NCBI GenBank assembly: GCA_029558715.1
Contig: JAKQEA010000075.1
Coordinates: 1 to 64,000 of the forward strand
From: Bacteroidota bacterium
GTDB taxonomy: Bacteria; Bacteroidota; Bacteroidia; Chitinophagales; Chitinophagaceae
Direction: 5' to 3'
Length of the DNA stretch: 64,000 bases
Below are positions 39,638 to 48,998 of this stretch, one piece after another; position 1 is the first letter of the stretch, and the number at the start of each line of letters is the position of its first letter. The notes below the pieces were generated by a model. The model was not told where the DNA came from. It made no database searches and saw nothing but the letters and a program-made list of their open reading frames with translations. Both the position numbers and the translations under genes were made by a program.

Positions 39638-40078
39638 TTAACCTTTTTTCGGAGTTGGAACTTTAGCTCCTTTCTCTTTCACATAGATTTCATAAGCCTC
39701 AGCAGTTAACACTTCGCCTGTTATTTTCACTGATTTTGTCTGATCTATACCGGCAAATTTAATGTACACATCTTTGTTAATAGGGCCAACGGCAGCGGCA
39801 TTATATTCTACTTTTAATTTGGCAGTAGCGCCGGGCATAATAGGCTCCACAATTTTTTCCGGGGTAGTGCATCCGCAGGTAGACCATGAATTCTCCACCA
39901 CTAAAGGCTTATCACTGATATTCTTTAATTCAAAATAATAAGATACGGGAACTCCCTGTTTTACCTTGCCAAAATCATGGTTCTCGGTATTGATCTTTAC
40001 TGTTTCATCAATCTTAACCTGGGCAGATACTCCGAGAGTAAAAACGAATGCAGTTGCGAGCAAAAGAATTTTTTTCAT
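39638..40078 (-). CDS. DUF1573 domain protein
   Basis: HDFGKVKQGVPVSYYFELKNISDKPLVVENSWSTCGCTTPE...PGATAKLKVEYNAAAVGPINKDVYIK. Confidence 0.92.
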   Translation of the reverse strand: MKKILLLATAFVFTLGVSAQVKIDETVKINTENHDFGKVKQGVPVSYYFELKNISDKPLVVENSWSTCGCTTPEKIVEPIMPGATAKLKVEYNAAAVGPINKDVYIKFAGIDQTKSVKITGEVLTAEAYEIYVKEKGAKVPTPKKG

Positions 40079-40090
40079 GGTTTTAAAATT

Positions 40091-40582
40091 TTAAAAAGAT
40101 TGCTTTTTTAATAAATCAACAGATGCATTGGCAGGTGCAGGTCCTTCGGGGGCCTTCCACACAGTGCCTTTTATTCTGATTTGTTTAGTTTGAGTTGTAT
40201 TATATGTTATAGTAATGAACTTGTCGAATGGACCCTCTGCAGCGGCATTATAACCAACTTTTATTTTGGCTGTTGCTCCGGGAGCAATTGGATCGTGGCT
40301 CCATTCTGGCGTTGTACACCCGCAACTGGCTTGCACATTATCCAGCTTCAGGGCGGTTTTACCTGTGTTCACAATTTCAAAAGTATGATAAACAGGTTTG
40401 CCTTGTGGTATCTTTCCAAATTCAAACTCAGTTTCTTTTAATTTGATCACATCTTCAGCAACAGCTACTGGTTTAACGGCTGTTCCATGATTATGACCAT
40501 CATTTTCAGAATGAGCAGGTTGCTGTGCTACCAGGCTGGTAGCGATCAAAAAAGATAAAAGCGATAGGGTGTTTTTCTTCAT
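40091..40582 (-). CDS. DUF1573 domain protein
   Basis: FEFGKIPQGKPVYHTFEIVNTGKTALKLDNVQASCGCTTPEWSHDPIAPGATAKIKVGYNAAAEGPFDKFITI; start set at MKKNTLSLLS. Confidence 0.9.
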   Translation of the reverse strand: MKKNTLSLLSFLIATSLVAQQPAHSENDGHNHGTAVKPVAVAEDVIKLKETEFEFGKIPQGKPVYHTFEIVNTGKTALKLDNVQASCGCTTPEWSHDPIAPGATAKIKVGYNAAAEGPFDKFITITYNTTQTKQIRIKGTVWKAPEGPAPANASVDLLKKQSF

Positions 40583-40694
40583 AATGAAGCTTTTAGCGAC
40601 ATCAAATTTACGGGAAAGATGGCATATTACATAGTGGGGTTGCATGGGTTAGTACCTATTTTTTAACAGCGGAATTAGGCGCAGTCATTCTCCC

Positions 40695-40702
40695 TATTTT
40701 TG
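40695..40702 (+). promoter_or_regulatory. TAnnTTTG -7 box
   Basis: TATTTTTG with its last base 5 nt before the first base of the ATG at 40707. Confidence 0.45.
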
Positions 40703-40706
40703 CGAT

Positions 40707-43100
40707 ATGGAAAATACCAACCCCGATATGCTGACCGAAGCAGGTAAATTGTCATTTGACAGGTTTAGGGATGAAGTATTAAAGGACTTTCGTACTGCTT
40801 GCATAAGCAGGGAAACCAGTTTGTTAGGCAGAAAAGAAGTGCTGGGGGGAAAAGCCAAATTTGGCATTTTTGGGGATGGTAAGGAAGTGGCGCAGGTGGC
40901 TATGGCAAAATTTTTTCAGATAGGGGATTTTCGTAGTGGGTATTACCGTGACCAGACCTTTATGTTTGCTGCGGGGTTGGCTACCGTTGAACAGGTCTTT
41001 GCACAGCTTTATGCTGATCCTGATACTGACCGGGAGCCCTTCAGTGCAGGCCGCCAGATGAATTGCCATTTTGCCACAAGGATGGTGAATGAAGATGGCG
41101 AGTGGCTTGACCTGGCAAATGCTAAAAATATATCGAGTGACATTGCTCCCACGGCGGGACAAATGCCCAGGGCCCTGGGCCTTGCTTTTGCATCAAGGGC
41201 ATTCAGAAATATTGAACAATTAAAACAATTCAGGAATTTATCATTCAACGGTAATGAAGTGTGCTTTGCGACAATTGGGGATGCCTCTACCAGCGAAGGT
41301 CATTTCTGGGAAACGATCAATGCTGCAGGTGTATTGCAGGTGCCTCTTGCAGTTTTTGTATGGGATGATGGCTACGGTATTTCCGTTCCCAAGAAATATC
41401 AAACTACCAAGGGCTCAGTATCTGATGCACTGAGTGGTATACAAAAAACAGAAGAATCAAATGGATTCAATATTTACAAGGTAAAAGGATGGGATTATGC
41501 AGGGATGTGTGAAGTCTTTGAAGAGGGTATCCGGTTGGCCAGAGAAACGCATACACCTGTGCTATTTCATGTGGAGGAAATTACACAACCCCAGGGGCAT
41601 TCCACGTCAGGCAGTCATGAAAGATATAAAAGCCCGGAGCGTTTGGAATGGGAAAGAGAGTGGGATGGGATAAAGAAAATGAAAGAATGGATCGTTGCGA
41701 ATGCGCTGGCAGAAGAAAGTGAATTGGATGAGATTATTGAAAAGGCAAAGGAGTATGTACGTGAAAGCAAGGCATCTGCCTGGGCTAAATTTATTACCCC
41801 GGTAAAAAAGCAAGTGGCAAGGGCTACAGATCTTATCCATGCAATGGCTAATGCTTTGCCAGAACATACGACTGAATTGCAAAAAATTGCAATCGAAATA
41901 TCTGCTAACCGGGAACCATTGAGGCGGGATGTTTTAAAGGCATTGAATCATGCTTTGAATATTGCCGGCAGTGCGGATGCTGCTTACTGGACAAAAGATT
42001 ATTACAATGATCTGCTCCAGGAGAATAAAAAACTTTATAATACACATTTGTATAACGAAGGTCCGAGGAGTGCTCTGAATGTGCATGAAGTGAAAGCCGT
42101 TATTGAAGCTGATGCACCTATGCTTAATGGATTTGAGATATTGAACAAATTCTTTGACGAACTGTTTACAACAAATCCAAAAGTGGTGGCTTTTGGAGAA
42201 GATCTTGGCTATATAGGCGATGTGAACCAGGGTTTTAGCGGATTGCAGCAAAAGCATGGCAGTGAAAGAATTTTTGATACGGGCATCAGGGAGTTAACCA
42301 TTATGGGGCAGGGAATAGGTCTTGCCTTGCGTGGACTAAGGCCAATTGCAGAAATACAATACCTGGATTACCTGTTGTATGGGTTGCAGCCACTAAGTGA
42401 TGATGTGGCAACTTTGCATTACAGAACGGCGGGTCAGCAAAGTTGTCCGCTCATCGTAAGAACGAGAGGGCATAGACTCGAGGGCATCTGGCATAGCGGT
42501 TCTCCGATGGGTATGGTGATCAATGCACTTCGGGGTATGTTTGTATGTGTGCCAAGAAATATGACACAAGCGGTAGGTATCTATAATACATTGCTGAAGA
42601 GTAATGATCCTGGCCTTGTAATTGAATGTTTGAATGGTTACCGGTTAAAAGAAAAATTACCATCTAACCTGCTGGAGTTTACCGTACCACTGGGTATTCC
42701 TGAAATAATAAAAGAAGGCACAGATATCACTATTGTATCATATGGTTCAACACTGCGCATCATACATGATGCAGTAAATATGCTGGAAGCACAAGGTATC
42801 AGTTGTGAGATTGTGGATGTACAGACCTTACTGCCATTCGATATAAATCACCTGATTCTTGATTCTCTCAAAAAAACAAACCGTATTGTATTTATAGACG
42901 AAGATGTACCAGGGGGTGCTGCAGCATACATGTTCAACAAAGTGATGGAGGAACAGGGAGGTTATAAATGCCTGGATGTGGCGCCAAGGACTATTACCGG
43001 TAAAGCCCATCGCCCTGCTTATGGCAGTGATGGAGATTATTTCAGTAAACCTAATGCAGAAGAAATTGAAGCGGTGATCAGGCAAATGGTGGCAGAATAA
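40707..43100 (+). CDS. 2-oxoacid (branched-chain-type) dehydrogenase E1, fused alpha and beta subunits
   Basis: Alpha half GYYRDQTFMFAAGLATVEQVFAQL...IGDASTSEGHFWETINAAGVLQVP; beta half KVVAFGEDLGYIGDVNQGFSGLQQKHGSERIFDTGIRELTIMGQGIGLALRGLRPIAEIQYLDYL. Confidence 0.93.
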   Translation: MENTNPDMLTEAGKLSFDRFRDEVLKDFRTACISRETSLLGRKEVLGGKAKFGIFGDGKEVAQVAMAKFFQIGDFRSGYYRDQTFMFAAGLATVEQVFAQLYADPDTDREPFSAGRQMNCHFATRMVNEDGEWLDLANAKNISSDIAPTAGQMPRALGLAFASRAFRNIEQLKQFRNLSFNGNEVCFATIGDASTSEGHFWETINAAGVLQVPLAVFVWDDGYGISVPKKYQTTKGSVSDALSGIQKTEESNGFNIYKVKGWDYAGMCEVFEEGIRLARETHTPVLFHVEEITQPQGHSTSGSHERYKSPERLEWEREWDGIKKMKEWIVANALAEESELDEIIEKAKEYVRESKASAWAKFITPVKKQVARATDLIHAMANALPEHTTELQKIAIEISANREPLRRDVLKALNHALNIAGSADAAYWTKDYYNDLLQENKKLYNTHLYNEGPRSALNVHEVKAVIEADAPMLNGFEILNKFFDELFTTNPKVVAFGEDLGYIGDVNQGFSGLQQKHGSERIFDTGIRELTIMGQGIGLALRGLRPIAEIQYLDYLLYGLQPLSDDVATLHYRTAGQQSCPLIVRTRGHRLEGIWHSGSPMGMVINALRGMFVCVPRNMTQAVGIYNTLLKSNDPGLVIECLNGYRLKEKLPSNLLEFTVPLGIPEIIKEGTDITIVSYGSTLRIIHDAVNMLEAQGISCEIVDVQTLLPFDINHLILDSLKKTNRIVFIDEDVPGGAAAYMFNKVMEEQGGYKCLDVAPRTITGKAHRPAYGSDGDYFSKPNAEEIEAVIRQMVAE

Positions 43101-43155
43101 AAATTAGTTGTACCTTATACAGGTAAACTTATTCTTAACCATCAAACCGTTTATC

Positions 43156-43392
43156 ATGGCCATCGTAAAAGTTATTGAAGTAATCGCTTCGTCTGAAAAG
43201 AGTTTTGATGATGCTGTAAAACAGGCTGTAAAAGAAACCTCTAAAACTGTTCGCAATATTGACTCTGTGTGGGTAAAGGATATGAAAGTGCATGTAAAAG
43301 GAGGGAAAATAAAATCCTACGGGGTGATCTGCAAGGTTTCATTCCGGATTGATAAAGATAAAAAGGAAAAAGAGAAGGATAGCGAAGCATAA
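43156..43392 (+). CDS. Dodecin family protein
   Basis: MAIVKVIEVIASSEKSFDDAVKQAVKETSKTVRNIDSVWVKDMKVHVKGGKIKSYGVICKVSFRID. Confidence 0.93.
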   Translation: MAIVKVIEVIASSEKSFDDAVKQAVKETSKTVRNIDSVWVKDMKVHVKGGKIKSYGVICKVSFRIDKDKKEKEKDSEA

Positions 43393-43420
43393 ATAATCAC
43401 ACGGGAAATAAATGTCTGAT

Positions 43421-43450
43421 AATCCTGTCTTGCTTTATGAAGACAGGATT
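43421..43450 (+). terminator. Terminator after dodecin
   Basis: AATCCTGTCTT-GCTTTATG-AAGACAGGATT then ATTTAATTTT. Confidence 0.75.
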
Positions 43451-43467
43451 ATTTAATTTTATAAGAC

Positions 43468-44094
43468 ATGCCTACTCATTTTCTGCAAATAATAGATATA
43501 CTGGGTACTATTGCATTTGCGGTATCCGGTGCATTCCTGGCCATGGAAAAAAGACTGGATCCGTTTGGAGTGTTAGTATTGTCTTTTGTCACGGCCATTG
43601 GAGGGGGTACATTAAGAGATATAATGATAGGCAACTTGCCGGTAAGCTGGTTAAGAAATGAAACAGCTACTATTGTAATTTTTTCAGCAGCGGTGGCTAC
43701 TATGCTGTTTGGCCGTTACCTGAAGCAACTTACTGCCACTTTGTTTCTTTTTGATGCATTAGGACTTGGCTTATTTACCCTGGTTGGTATTAAATCAGGA
43801 ATTGATAAGAATTTCAGTATAGGTATTTGTATCACCCTGGGGACCATTACGGCATGTTTTGGGGGTGTTGTAAGGGATGTATTACTGAATAATATCCCCT
43901 TATTATTTCGTAAAGAGATTTATGCAATGGCCTGTATTGCCGGGGGTGCGGTTTATTTCTTACTGAGAGAAATGAATGTAAACCCTGATCTGTCAACAAT
44001 ACTTTGTATCCTCATTATTTTTGCGATTCGGTTAGTGGCAGTCAGGTATAAACTATCTCTGCCTCAATTTTATAATTCAACTATTGAAAAATGA
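43468..44094 (+). CDS. Trimeric intracellular cation channel (TRIC/UPF0126) family protein
   Basis: DILGTIAFAVSGAFLAMEKRLDPFGVLVLSFVTAIGGGTLRDIMIGNLPVSWL and second repeat ITACFGGVVRDVLLNNIPLLF. Confidence 0.93.
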   Translation: MPTHFLQIIDILGTIAFAVSGAFLAMEKRLDPFGVLVLSFVTAIGGGTLRDIMIGNLPVSWLRNETATIVIFSAAVATMLFGRYLKQLTATLFLFDALGLGLFTLVGIKSGIDKNFSIGICITLGTITACFGGVVRDVLLNNIPLLFRKEIYAMACIAGGAVYFLLREMNVNPDLSTILCILIIFAIRLVAVRYKLSLPQFYNSTIEK

Positions 44095-44888
44095 AACTTA
44101 CACTCTACCAGGTGGATGCTTTTACCAATAAGTTATTTGGGGGCAATCCTGCGGCGGTGATACCGTTAAAAAGATGGCTGGATACGGAACTGATGCAAAG
44201 GATAGCCCTTGAAAATAATCTTAGTGAAACTGTTTTCTTTATTCCTTCTGAGAAGAAAGGTGTTGATTATGATATCCGTTGGTTTACGCCACTCATTGAG
44301 ATCAACCTGTGTGGGCATGCAACGCTGGCTTCGGCTTACACAATTTTTAATATTCTGAAGGAGAAGAAAAAGAAAATTGTATTTAGTTCTCAAAGCGGAT
44401 TGCTGACAGTGAGAAAAGACAAAAGCAGGCTGTTAATGGATTTTCCTTCCTGGAAACCGGAGCGTTTTAATGAGTATTCACCTGCTTTATCATCCATGTT
44501 AAACGAAGCTGAAATTGTTGGTGTGTATAAACATCGTGACCTGTTGGTGGAACTTGTCAATGAGGAGGCAGTAAAAAAATGTGAACCTGATTTTTCGGCT
44601 ATGAAAAAACATTTTGATAAGGTGATCATTACGGCCCAGGGGAAGGATGCTGATTTTGTTTCAAGATTTTTTGCACCCGGCGTCGGTATTGATGAAGATC
44701 CTGTAACCGGCTCAGCTCATTCGCAACTGATACCTTTCTGGAGTGAGAAGTTGGGAAAAAGTAAAATGCAGGCAAAACAGCTATCACAAAGGGGCGGGGA
44801 TATTTACTGTGAGCAGGTAAATAAAGAAAGGGTGATTATGGGCGGAGAATGTGTTTTTTATATGAAGGGTGTCATTACACTGCCTTAA
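44091..44888 (+). CDS. PhzF family isomerase-like protein
   Basis: YQVDAFTNKLFGGNPAAVIPL...NNLSETVFFIP...DIRWFTPLIEINLCGHATLASAYTIF...DEDPVTGSAHSQLIPFW. ATGA overlap with the preceding gene. Confidence 0.94.
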   Translation: MKLTLYQVDAFTNKLFGGNPAAVIPLKRWLDTELMQRIALENNLSETVFFIPSEKKGVDYDIRWFTPLIEINLCGHATLASAYTIFNILKEKKKKIVFSSQSGLLTVRKDKSRLLMDFPSWKPERFNEYSPALSSMLNEAEIVGVYKHRDLLVELVNEEAVKKCEPDFSAMKKHFDKVIITAQGKDADFVSRFFAPGVGIDEDPVTGSAHSQLIPFWSEKLGKSKMQAKQLSQRGGDIYCEQVNKERVIMGGECVFYMKGVITLP

Positions 44889-45286
44889 TCAAGAAATCGT
44901 TGTTTTAATTCCGGTGTAGGTATCATGCAGGTTTCTCTTTTGCCAAACCATTTATAGCGGTTGCGGGCTATCAGGTTATAAATACCGTCACGGATGAATT
45001 TTGGTATTATAATAAAGCCATAGAATAAAGACCACACTCCACCTGTTTTTTGTAACATTCTCAGTGCACCTGTTGATTTTGTATAGATTTTATCTCCTTC
45101 TGCCAGTATAAATGAATTAAAATCATCAAGTGGCAGGTTAAACTTTGCCAGTATCTCCTGTCCTGTTTTCCCCTGCAGTTGAGCAAAAAAAAACTGTTTT
45201 TTCTTATCCCGTTTAATAATGAACTGAACACTGCTGTTGCAAAGGTTGCAGGCTCCGTCAAAGAGTATAATCGGTTTTTCAGCCAT
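44885..45286 (-). CDS. DCC1-like thiol-disulfide oxidoreductase family protein (DUF393)
   Basis: KPIILFDGACNLCNSSVQFIIKRDKKKQFFFAQLQG...ALRMLQKTGGVWSLFYGFIIIPKFIRDGIYNLIARNRYKWFGKRETC; start set at 45286. Confidence 0.92.
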   Translation of the reverse strand: MAEKPIILFDGACNLCNSSVQFIIKRDKKKQFFFAQLQGKTGQEILAKFNLPLDDFNSFILAEGDKIYTKSTGALRMLQKTGGVWSLFYGFIIIPKFIRDGIYNLIARNRYKWFGKRETCMIPTPELKQRFLD

Positions 45287-45359
45287 TTCTGAGTAAAGAT
45301 AGTTTCCTTTTTTTTCAGATAAATTGTAATTTACTTTCCAGGGATTAAACAATTTATCT

Positions 45360-45860
45360 ATGCGCATCAGGTTATTCCTTGTAGTGTGTTTCTTTATTGT
45401 AAGCTTGTTTGCTAACGGACAGGGTAAATATGCAGGCGCCAAGAAATCCTTACTGGGAACATTGTACACAGACAACAGGAATATACCCGGATTAAAAGGC
45501 TGGATATTCATGGAAGGGGCCTTGTTAAATGAAATCACAGACCCTGAGTTTATTATAGCAGATGTTTTTAAAAGGGGCTCAACATATCTTGTTATAATCA
45601 GTATCAAGGAAGATACGGCATCAGATAAGCATGAAATTTATGATGTGGTTGAGATAAAAGGCGTATTGAAAGGCTGGACTGTAAGGACAGGTACCTGCCG
45701 GCAAAACAAGCAATCCAATTCTTATATCATCGCCTGGGGAAAAGAGAGTGGGGATGAGTATATGAAGCTCATTAAAAGGGCATGGAAATTTGATCCGGAT
45801 AAGCGGAGGATCATCTTAATTCCGGTAAAGGGCATTGATTGTGAAAATATCGGGTGTTAA
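45360..45860 (+). CDS. Hypothetical secreted protein
   Basis: 166 aa with signal peptide MRIRLFLVVCFFIVSLFANGQ. Confidence 0.65.
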   Translation: MRIRLFLVVCFFIVSLFANGQGKYAGAKKSLLGTLYTDNRNIPGLKGWIFMEGALLNEITDPEFIIADVFKRGSTYLVIISIKEDTASDKHEIYDVVEIKGVLKGWTVRTGTCRQNKQSNSYIIAWGKESGDEYMKLIKRAWKFDPDKRRIILIPVKGIDCENIGC

Positions 45861-45887
45861 CCGATCAAAAACCAATAATATATATCT

Positions 45888-47612
45888 ATGAAAAGTCAAA
45901 TCAAAATCAAAAAAAACTTTTTGTTTGCAGGGTTGTGCTTGTTTTTTGCCAGCATTCTTACAGCACAACAACCTCAATTACCCAAAGATGTAAATGTTAA
46001 CCAGGCAAAACCTATTAAGCCAACTAAGGCATTAGTAAAAAAAGACTCAGTTACATATACTGCTGTCCCGGTCACAGTTACTCCCAATACCCGTATCGCC
46101 ACAGCTGATGAACTATACCTGAGCCAGGGTACTTTCCTGATCCGCACCAGTAAAGATTATCGATACCTGACGATTAAGGATGTTGCACCGGTTCCTGCAT
46201 CGTTGGTCTTTATATGGGAGTTTGTAGAAAGCCCTCAACAGCAGGTTTGGCAATTCATATTGAAAAATGACGGGTATTATAAAATAAAATCGCAGTCAGG
46301 TCTTTTTCTTACCCAGAAAAGAGTGCTGGCACCTACCATGGATCCGGAAATGAATGAGGACAGTCAGCTATGGCAGTTAATAGAAACACCAGATGGATAT
46401 TATACTATCAGGTCAAAAACCAATAAGTATCTTAAATTAATTGACAGAAGAAACAGGGATGGCGGCACAGTAAGCTTTGCAGCAACTGCTGATGATAATG
46501 CAAACCAAAAATGGCATTTGATAAAACTAACCAATGATGCCAGGAGAACAACTTCATTTATACCTGAGACTCACGGATTCCGGTTCGTAAATACTTTCAA
46601 CGGAGAAGATATAATCCGCTGGGGAGGTTTATGTGGAGGTATGGTCTATTCCGCATTAGACTACTTCAGAAACAGGATGCCAATTCCTACTCAAACGTAT
46701 ACTCCTGCAAATGCCACCACTCTTCAATCATATATTTATCAACGCCAGCAACATTCTATGTGGAATGTAAACGAGAAATGGTCGGAACTGGAAGTGGCAT
46801 ACAATTTCAGGGCTGGGGAAATATTCCGTTGGGGTATACAAGGTACAGGGGGAGGAAGACTGGAAGAGCTGAAGAATGCAATTGATGCGGGTAGGTCAGT
46901 ACCTATAGGATTGTTTGGAGGAGGAGTACCTAGTATCAATGGAGGCAGTGGTGGTAATCATGTAGTACTGGCAGTAGGATATTCTTTGGGTCGTTACAGG
47001 GGTGATTTTGGAAGCCGTGCAGGAGAATTTAAAATATTGGCATATGACCCCAATATGCGCAATAGGATGGTTACACTGGTGCCGGATATGGCAGGTCAAT
47101 GTTTTTTTGAAGTAGAAAATGGTAAAGCATGGAGAACCTATTTTGTAAATACCCGGTACGATAATGAACATACTCCACCAAGGGATATTCCAAACTTTCC
47201 GGAGAGAGAGCCCGATGGAAGTATCAGGCATTTATATGTGGAATTTGCAACAGGCAAAGATGACCTGAGAGGAGGCAATGACAATGTAAGTATCACTGTA
47301 CAGTATGCTGATGGTACTTCGCAATCATTTCCAAACGTTAATAATGGGGCAAGATGGGTTGATAATAGCTGGCAAACTGTTCACATCGAACTAAACAGGC
47401 CGGTAAGAAGAGCTGATATTCGTTATTTCCGTCTCACCACAAGTTTTGGAAGTGATATATTCAGTGATGATTGGAACCTTGAATGGTTCAGGGTTACAAC
47501 TGGTTTTGGCGGTATAAACATTACACAATCATTTCCACCGGATGGCAGTGAATATATTTTCCGGTTTTCAGGAGATGAGCGAAGGCAAATGCATGTGATC
47601 AGGGTGGAGTAG
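45888..47612 (+). CDS. Secreted ricin-like beta-trefoil protein with a putative papain-like (Cys/His/Asp) catalytic region
   Basis: Trefoil-like repeats (GYYKIKSQSGLFLTQKR, GYYTIRSKTNKYLKLIDR...NQKWHLIKL) followed by RWGGLCGGMVYSALDYF...GNHVVLAVGYSLG...FKILAYDPNMRN. Confidence 0.6.
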   Translation: MKSQIKIKKNFLFAGLCLFFASILTAQQPQLPKDVNVNQAKPIKPTKALVKKDSVTYTAVPVTVTPNTRIATADELYLSQGTFLIRTSKDYRYLTIKDVAPVPASLVFIWEFVESPQQQVWQFILKNDGYYKIKSQSGLFLTQKRVLAPTMDPEMNEDSQLWQLIETPDGYYTIRSKTNKYLKLIDRRNRDGGTVSFAATADDNANQKWHLIKLTNDARRTTSFIPETHGFRFVNTFNGEDIIRWGGLCGGMVYSALDYFRNRMPIPTQTYTPANATTLQSYIYQRQQHSMWNVNEKWSELEVAYNFRAGEIFRWGIQGTGGGRLEELKNAIDAGRSVPIGLFGGGVPSINGGSGGNHVVLAVGYSLGRYRGDFGSRAGEFKILAYDPNMRNRMVTLVPDMAGQCFFEVENGKAWRTYFVNTRYDNEHTPPRDIPNFPEREPDGSIRHLYVEFATGKDDLRGGNDNVSITVQYADGTSQSFPNVNNGARWVDNSWQTVHIELNRPVRRADIRYFRLTTSFGSDIFSDDWNLEWFRVTTGFGGINITQSFPPDGSEYIFRFSGDERRQMHVIRVE

Positions 47613-47677
47613 TACAGAGTGGGGTCCGATTCATCTGAACATCATTTTGAATAATCAGTTTTTTAAAAAGCCTGACT

Positions 47678-48976
47678 ATGAAATATTTTGGTTTGCTAAT
47701 AATACAATTCTTACTGATTGGGAATTTCGTTATAGCACAAGACCCGCCCCACAGGGATACTGCCTGGGGTGACTGGCCTGATCAGCCTTATTATAATGGT
47801 ATTCTTTCAGCTCCGGTTGTTATTGGAGAAACTGTTGCCGAAACCATAACACCAACAGGACAAAAATTATGTTTTGATAAAAAAGTACGCATCAAATCAA
47901 TGATCAGCAGTGGTCCGATTGAGCAATGCATGTATATCAATACAGTGAAAGGCTATATAGGGATCATTCCGCCTCAACGGGGAGGTAGTGGGCCAGAGTT
48001 ATGTGATATCAAAACCGATGATCCCAAATTCCTGTTTTATGTGCTGGGACTAAAAGGGAATGTATATACTTTTAAAAATGCGGAAAAAAACGGCACTATC
48101 GAGCATTGGGTCACTACAGGAAATACACAGGCACATCAGGCTAATCTTACAGGCCCTCCAGGAAACTACACGGTACATAAGAAATCTGAGCGAAGAGGTT
48201 ATTGCGGAGACAAGATAAAAACATGGGCTTATAAGTATGATAATCCCCGCCTGAATGACTCAGTCGGGCAGGCATCCAGTCCTGTCTATTTCCTTTTCGG
48301 AAAAGCTTTTCCTGATGAGATCAATGTAAGCAGCAATAAATACATTGGAAATTTTGGGGTGGGATATCAGTTTACAGATAAGGGGTTATATATTATTATG
48401 GAAATGGAGAGTGGTAGTTACGGCTGTAAAATAACAGAGCTGGAGGAGGTAAGTGTATGTTTCGACCCGGCACCCTTTAAGATAGCAGAGGATGAATTTT
48501 TTATAAAAGCAAGTGCTGGCATACAAAAAGAGAGAGATAAGATTGCCAGGGATGAGGCCAGGATGGGAGATGATTGTGTATCACAAAAAATGGCAGTTAT
48601 AGAATTCAGAAAGGAACAGGTAAGGTTGCAGGAAGCCAGACTTTATACCAGCCAACAGGGTAATATATACCAGGATCCCGTTGCTCAGCAAGCAATGGCA
48701 CAGATGATGGATCATGCAGCCATGACCAAACAAATGATCCTTGATAACGAAGTGAAGATATGCCAGGCCGAACGTCGGCTTTCACAAACCAGCAACCAAA
48801 GCAGCAGGGATAGATATCAGCAACGGATATCCTGTCTTGGAAGCCAGAACAGCCAGTTAAGAAGCCTGGAAGCGCAATTAAAGGCACTGGATATACAGTA
48901 TGCCAGTGAGCCGGGCAAGGCTTTTGCAGAAAAATCGAAAAAAATTATGCAGGGATTGCCAAGAACCTGTGATTGA
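47678..48976 (+). CDS. Hypothetical secreted protein with coiled-coil-like C-terminus
   Basis: Signal peptide MKYFGLLIIQFLLIGNFVIAQ; C-terminal Q/R/E-rich helical region. Confidence 0.65.
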   Translation: MKYFGLLIIQFLLIGNFVIAQDPPHRDTAWGDWPDQPYYNGILSAPVVIGETVAETITPTGQKLCFDKKVRIKSMISSGPIEQCMYINTVKGYIGIIPPQRGGSGPELCDIKTDDPKFLFYVLGLKGNVYTFKNAEKNGTIEHWVTTGNTQAHQANLTGPPGNYTVHKKSERRGYCGDKIKTWAYKYDNPRLNDSVGQASSPVYFLFGKAFPDEINVSSNKYIGNFGVGYQFTDKGLYIIMEMESGSYGCKITELEEVSVCFDPAPFKIAEDEFFIKASAGIQKERDKIARDEARMGDDCVSQKMAVIEFRKEQVRLQEARLYTSQQGNIYQDPVAQQAMAQMMDHAAMTKQMILDNEVKICQAERRLSQTSNQSSRDRYQQRISCLGSQNSQLRSLEAQLKALDIQYASEPGKAFAEKSKKIMQGLPRTCD

Positions 48977-48998
48977 TCAAATGAATGTAACGGGATGA

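Noticed and set aside
43437-43661. 74-aa + ORF overlapping the TRIC gene
   Set aside because: It starts within a terminator hairpin and is out of frame with the conserved TRIC protein.
45287-45607. 107-aa N-terminal extension of the DCC-family protein
   Set aside because: It overlaps the divergent gene at 45360 and lacks similarity to the family; MAEKPIILFDGACNLC is the typical start.
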